DNA of 64,000 nucleotides. Source: Bryobacteraceae bacterium. GTDB lineage: Bacteria > Acidobacteriota > Terriglobia > Bryobacterales > Bryobacteraceae. The number at the start of each line of letters is the position of its first letter. Position 1 is the first letter of the stretch. A program made the translations under genes and the position numbers. Below are positions 62,402 through 64,000 of this stretch, piece by piece. Location of the stretch: the NCBI GenBank assembly GCA_026002855.1, contig BPGD01000001.1:1391972-1455971 (forward strand), in the 5' to 3' direction. The notes beneath the pieces are model-generated. The model was given only the letters and a program-made list of their open reading frames with translations. It was not told the DNA's origin and made no database searches.

Positions 62402-62815
62402 ATGAAAGCCAGGGCGCTGTGGCACACGGCGGGCGTTGTGCTGCTGAATGCAGCGGGCAATTACGCCTTGACACTCGGCATGAGGCGGGCCCCGGCTGCG
62501 GTCGGCCCGGTACTGGCGCTGCTGGAGCCCGCGGCCATTGTCGGCGTTGGCCTGCTGGTGGCGTGGCTGCTATTACGCCTGCGCCTGTTGCAGATGGCGG
62601 ACCTGAGTTTCGTGCTGCCGCTTACAGCCATCGGCTATCTGCTGAACGCCGCCATTGGCGCGGTGCTGCTCGGAGAACACGTCACCGCCGCACGGTGGGC
62701 CGGCGCGCTGTTCATCACCGGCGGGGCCGCACTTACCTCCTCCACCCCTCACGAGACTGACACGGGAACCGCCGGACAGCAGGAGTCCCCAGGCAGTCAG
62801 GGAGGACGTTCCTGA
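62402..62815 (+). CDS. Small 4-TM drug/metabolite transporter-superfamily protein (ArnE-like)
   Basis: 137 residues with four predicted membrane helices (about 8-26, 36-58, 66-86 and 93-110) and a hydrophilic C-terminal tail of 25 residues. The EamA/SMR pattern is seen in APAAVGPVLALLEPAAIVGV and LSFVLPLTAIGYLLNAAIGA. It starts seven bases after hpnJ and its stop overlaps the next 4-TM gene (TGATG), so the two small proteins probably work as a heterodimer, like ArnE/ArnF that flip a lipid-linked aminosugar. The flipped substrate would be a hopanoid intermediate; that is an inference from position. Confidence 0.75.
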   Translation: MKARALWHTAGVVLLNAAGNYALTLGMRRAPAAVGPVLALLEPAAIVGVGLLVAWLLLRLRLLQMADLSFVLPLTAIGYLLNAAIGAVLLGEHVTAARWAGALFITGGAALTSSTPHETDTGTAGQQESPGSQGGRS

Positions 62816-63126
62816 TGATGAAGTGGCTGCTGGTGGGCGTCATTGTCGCCTGCACCGTGACTGCTGACCTGATTCAGGCGCATGGCATGCGGAAGGGCGG
62901 CGCGCGGTGGAAAGTGCCCGTTTCGATCCTGTTCCTCGCCCTGTCCTTCTTCGCTTTCACGCAACTGCTCCGCGTCGCGGAGCTCTCTTTCGCGGTGCCC
63001 GTCACGGCGGCGAGCCTGGTGCTGGAAACGGCGCTGGCGCGGCCGGTGCTGAAGGAGCGGGTCGGCTGGAAACGCTGGGGGGGCGCGGCGCTGGCGGCGA
63101 TCGGCGTGGCGCTGCTGGCGCTTTGA
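62815..63126 (+). CDS. Small 4-TM drug/metabolite transporter-superfamily protein (ArnF-like)
   Basis: 103 residues, four predicted helices (about 2-20, 34-53, 58-75 and 85-103). ELSFAVPVTAASLVLETALA and LKERVGWKRWGGAALAAIGV are SMR/EamA-type motifs; the upstream partner has the matching LLGEHVTAARWAGALFITGG. GGAGG lies nine bases before ATG 62815. Its stop overlaps the TTG start of hpnI (TTGA). It is one half of an adjacent pair, translationally coupled on both sides. No Glu in the first helix as in multidrug SMR proteins, so drug export is less likely. Confidence 0.75.
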   Translation: MMKWLLVGVIVACTVTADLIQAHGMRKGGARWKVPVSILFLALSFFAFTQLLRVAELSFAVPVTAASLVLETALARPVLKERVGWKRWGGAALAAIGVALLAL

Positions 63127-64000
63127 TCTCCTGGCTCCTTCTGGCGGTTGCCGCAGTTGCGCTCCTGTATCAGTCCGCAGCCTTGACGGCCGCTGCCGGC
63201 CACTGGCTGAAATCCCGGCTCTTTCCCGCTACACCCCCTGCCTCCCTTCCCCCGGTTTCGATTCTCAAGCCCGTCTATGGGCTCGATCCACAACTGCCAG
63301 AGGCGGTGGCCTCCCACCTTGTGCTCGATTATCCGGATTACGAACTGCTGCTGGGATTCCAGCGGCCTGACGATCCGGCCATTCCTGTGCTACAGGAGCT
63401 GCTGGAACGCCACCCCGGCGTGCGCGCCCGCATTGAGGTCGTCGAAACCCGCGCGAAGAACGGCAAAACGGGCGTCATCGACAGATTGAGCCGGCTCGCC
63501 CGCCATGACGTGCTGGTGGTGAATGATGCCGATATCACAGTGCCGCAGGACTATCTGCGGCGCCTGGTGGCCTCGCTCGAACAGCCGGGCGTAGGCGTGG
63601 TGACCTGCCTGTACCGTGCGCGCGCCGGCTCGCTGGCGGGCTGTCTTGAGGCGGTCGGCATCGCCACCGATTTCATGCCTTCGGCCCTTGTCGCTCCGCT
63701 CGTCGGTGTGCGCGAGTTCGGCTTCGGCTCGACGCTCTGCTTCCGCCGCGCGGATCTGGAAGCGATCGGCGGTTTTCGGGCTTTTGACGACTACATCGCC
63801 GACGATTATCAACTGGCTTCGCGCATCGTGGCCCTGGGACGGCGCGCTGTTTTCGCCGACATTCCCGTGCTGACCTACCTGGCCGATCCGGGGTGGCTCG
63901 CCGTATGGCGGCATCAGTTGCGGTGGGCGCGAACCATCCGCTTCTCCCGGCCCGGGGGGTTTGCCGGCATGCCGGTGACGCATGCCGGGCTGTGGGCGGT
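63123..64000 (+). CDS. hpnI: Hopanoid biosynthesis glycosyltransferase HpnI, 3' end beyond the window
   Basis: At least 292 residues from TTG 63123, which overlaps the previous stop (TTGA). The N-terminal helix (about 1-25) is followed by a GT21-like catalytic domain: PPVSILKPVYGLDPQLPEAV, NDADITVPQDYL (D1 motif, Asp135/Asp137), FGFGSTLCFRRADLEAIGGF, DDYIADDYQLASRI and the acceptor motif HQLRWARTIRF. These match ceramide-glucosyltransferase-like HpnI, which puts GlcNAc on bacteriohopanetetrol. Runs off the end of the window. Any hpnK deacetylase would lie downstream. Confidence 0.88.
   Translation, partial: MISWLLLAVAAVALLYQSAALTAAAGHWLKSRLFPATPPASLPPVSILKPVYGLDPQLPEAVASHLVLDYPDYELLLGFQRPDDPAIPVLQELLERHPGVRARIEVVETRAKNGKTGVIDRLSRLARHDVLVVNDADITVPQDYLRRLVASLEQPGVGVVTCLYRARAGSLAGCLEAVGIATDFMPSALVAPLVGVREFGFGSTLCFRRADLEAIGGFRAFDDYIADDYQLASRIVALGRRAVFADIPVLTYLADPGWLAVWRHQLRWARTIRFSRPGGFAGMPVTHAGLWA

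Noticed and set aside
60349-62460. 703-codon minus-strand open frame
   Set aside because: It is antisense to hpnJ, whose radical SAM motifs are unmistakable. No motif was recognised in the antisense product.

Overview
The window looks like chromosomal DNA from an Acidobacteriota species, most likely the Bryobacterales/Solibacter group. This placement is inferred from gene content and was not confirmed by a search. The supporting signs are very high G+C, Oar-like TonB-dependent receptors with an N-terminal carboxypeptidase-regulatory domain, a malectin-domain remnant, many TPR and TAT-exported proteins, XrtA-type exopolysaccharide genes and hopanoid side-chain genes. I saw no rRNA, tRNA, CRISPR array, transposase or integrase. 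Genes are densely packed on both strands, often with 4-nt ATGA/GTGA/TTGA overlaps.

Layout. 1-8.7 kb: 5'-terminal part of a TonB receptor, a SIS-domain sugar isomerase/deaminase, an orphan secretin divergent from an AAA+ ATPase, an exported protein of unknown function and an aldo/keto reductase. 8.7-13.0 kb: minus-strand operon of two exported TPR proteins, RNase III and an isocitrate/isopropylmalate dehydrogenase interrupted by an in-frame amber codon. 13.2-24.2 kb: envelope polysaccharide region with an outer-membrane beta-barrel, an XrtA-type deacetylase, a nucleotide-sugar dehydrogenase and a GT4 glycosyltransferase, followed by three exported tail-fibre-like proteins. 24.2-30.5 kb: exported methyltransferase, ROK kinase, RRM protein, serA with a class V aminotransferase, GatB/YqeY protein and acyl-ACP thioesterase. 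30.6-35.7 kb: ABC/HlyD/TolC export operon with a divergent ArsR regulator that has a palindromic operator. 35.7-43.4 kb: rsmI, a degenerate JAMM-like membrane protein, two tandem signal peptidases I, serB, a LolC/E-like permease and lysS. 43.4-58.0 kb: GT2, GH95 and GH29 fucosidases, a toastrack lipoprotein with a histidine kinase/response regulator pair, a Gfo/Idh/MocA oxidoreductase, thioredoxin reductase, aminotransferase and XrtA-associated O-antigen ligase. 58.2-60.8 kb: a decayed TonB receptor abutting a decayed malectin gene. 60.9-64 kb: hpnJ, two 4-TM DMT proteins and the start of hpnI.

How it works together. Serine synthesis is nearly complete (serA, an aminotransferase, serB, at two loci). 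Much of the rest serves the cell envelope: making and decorating polysaccharide, secreting proteins (secretin, ABC exporter, signal peptidases, Lol-like permease), sensing the envelope (toastrack plus two-component pair), scavenging fucosylated glycans and building hopanoid side chains. The most novel-looking parts are the tail-fibre-like trio at 18.4-24.2 kb, the hpnJ-DMT-DMT-hpnI arrangement, and the ArsR operator beside the tripartite exporter.
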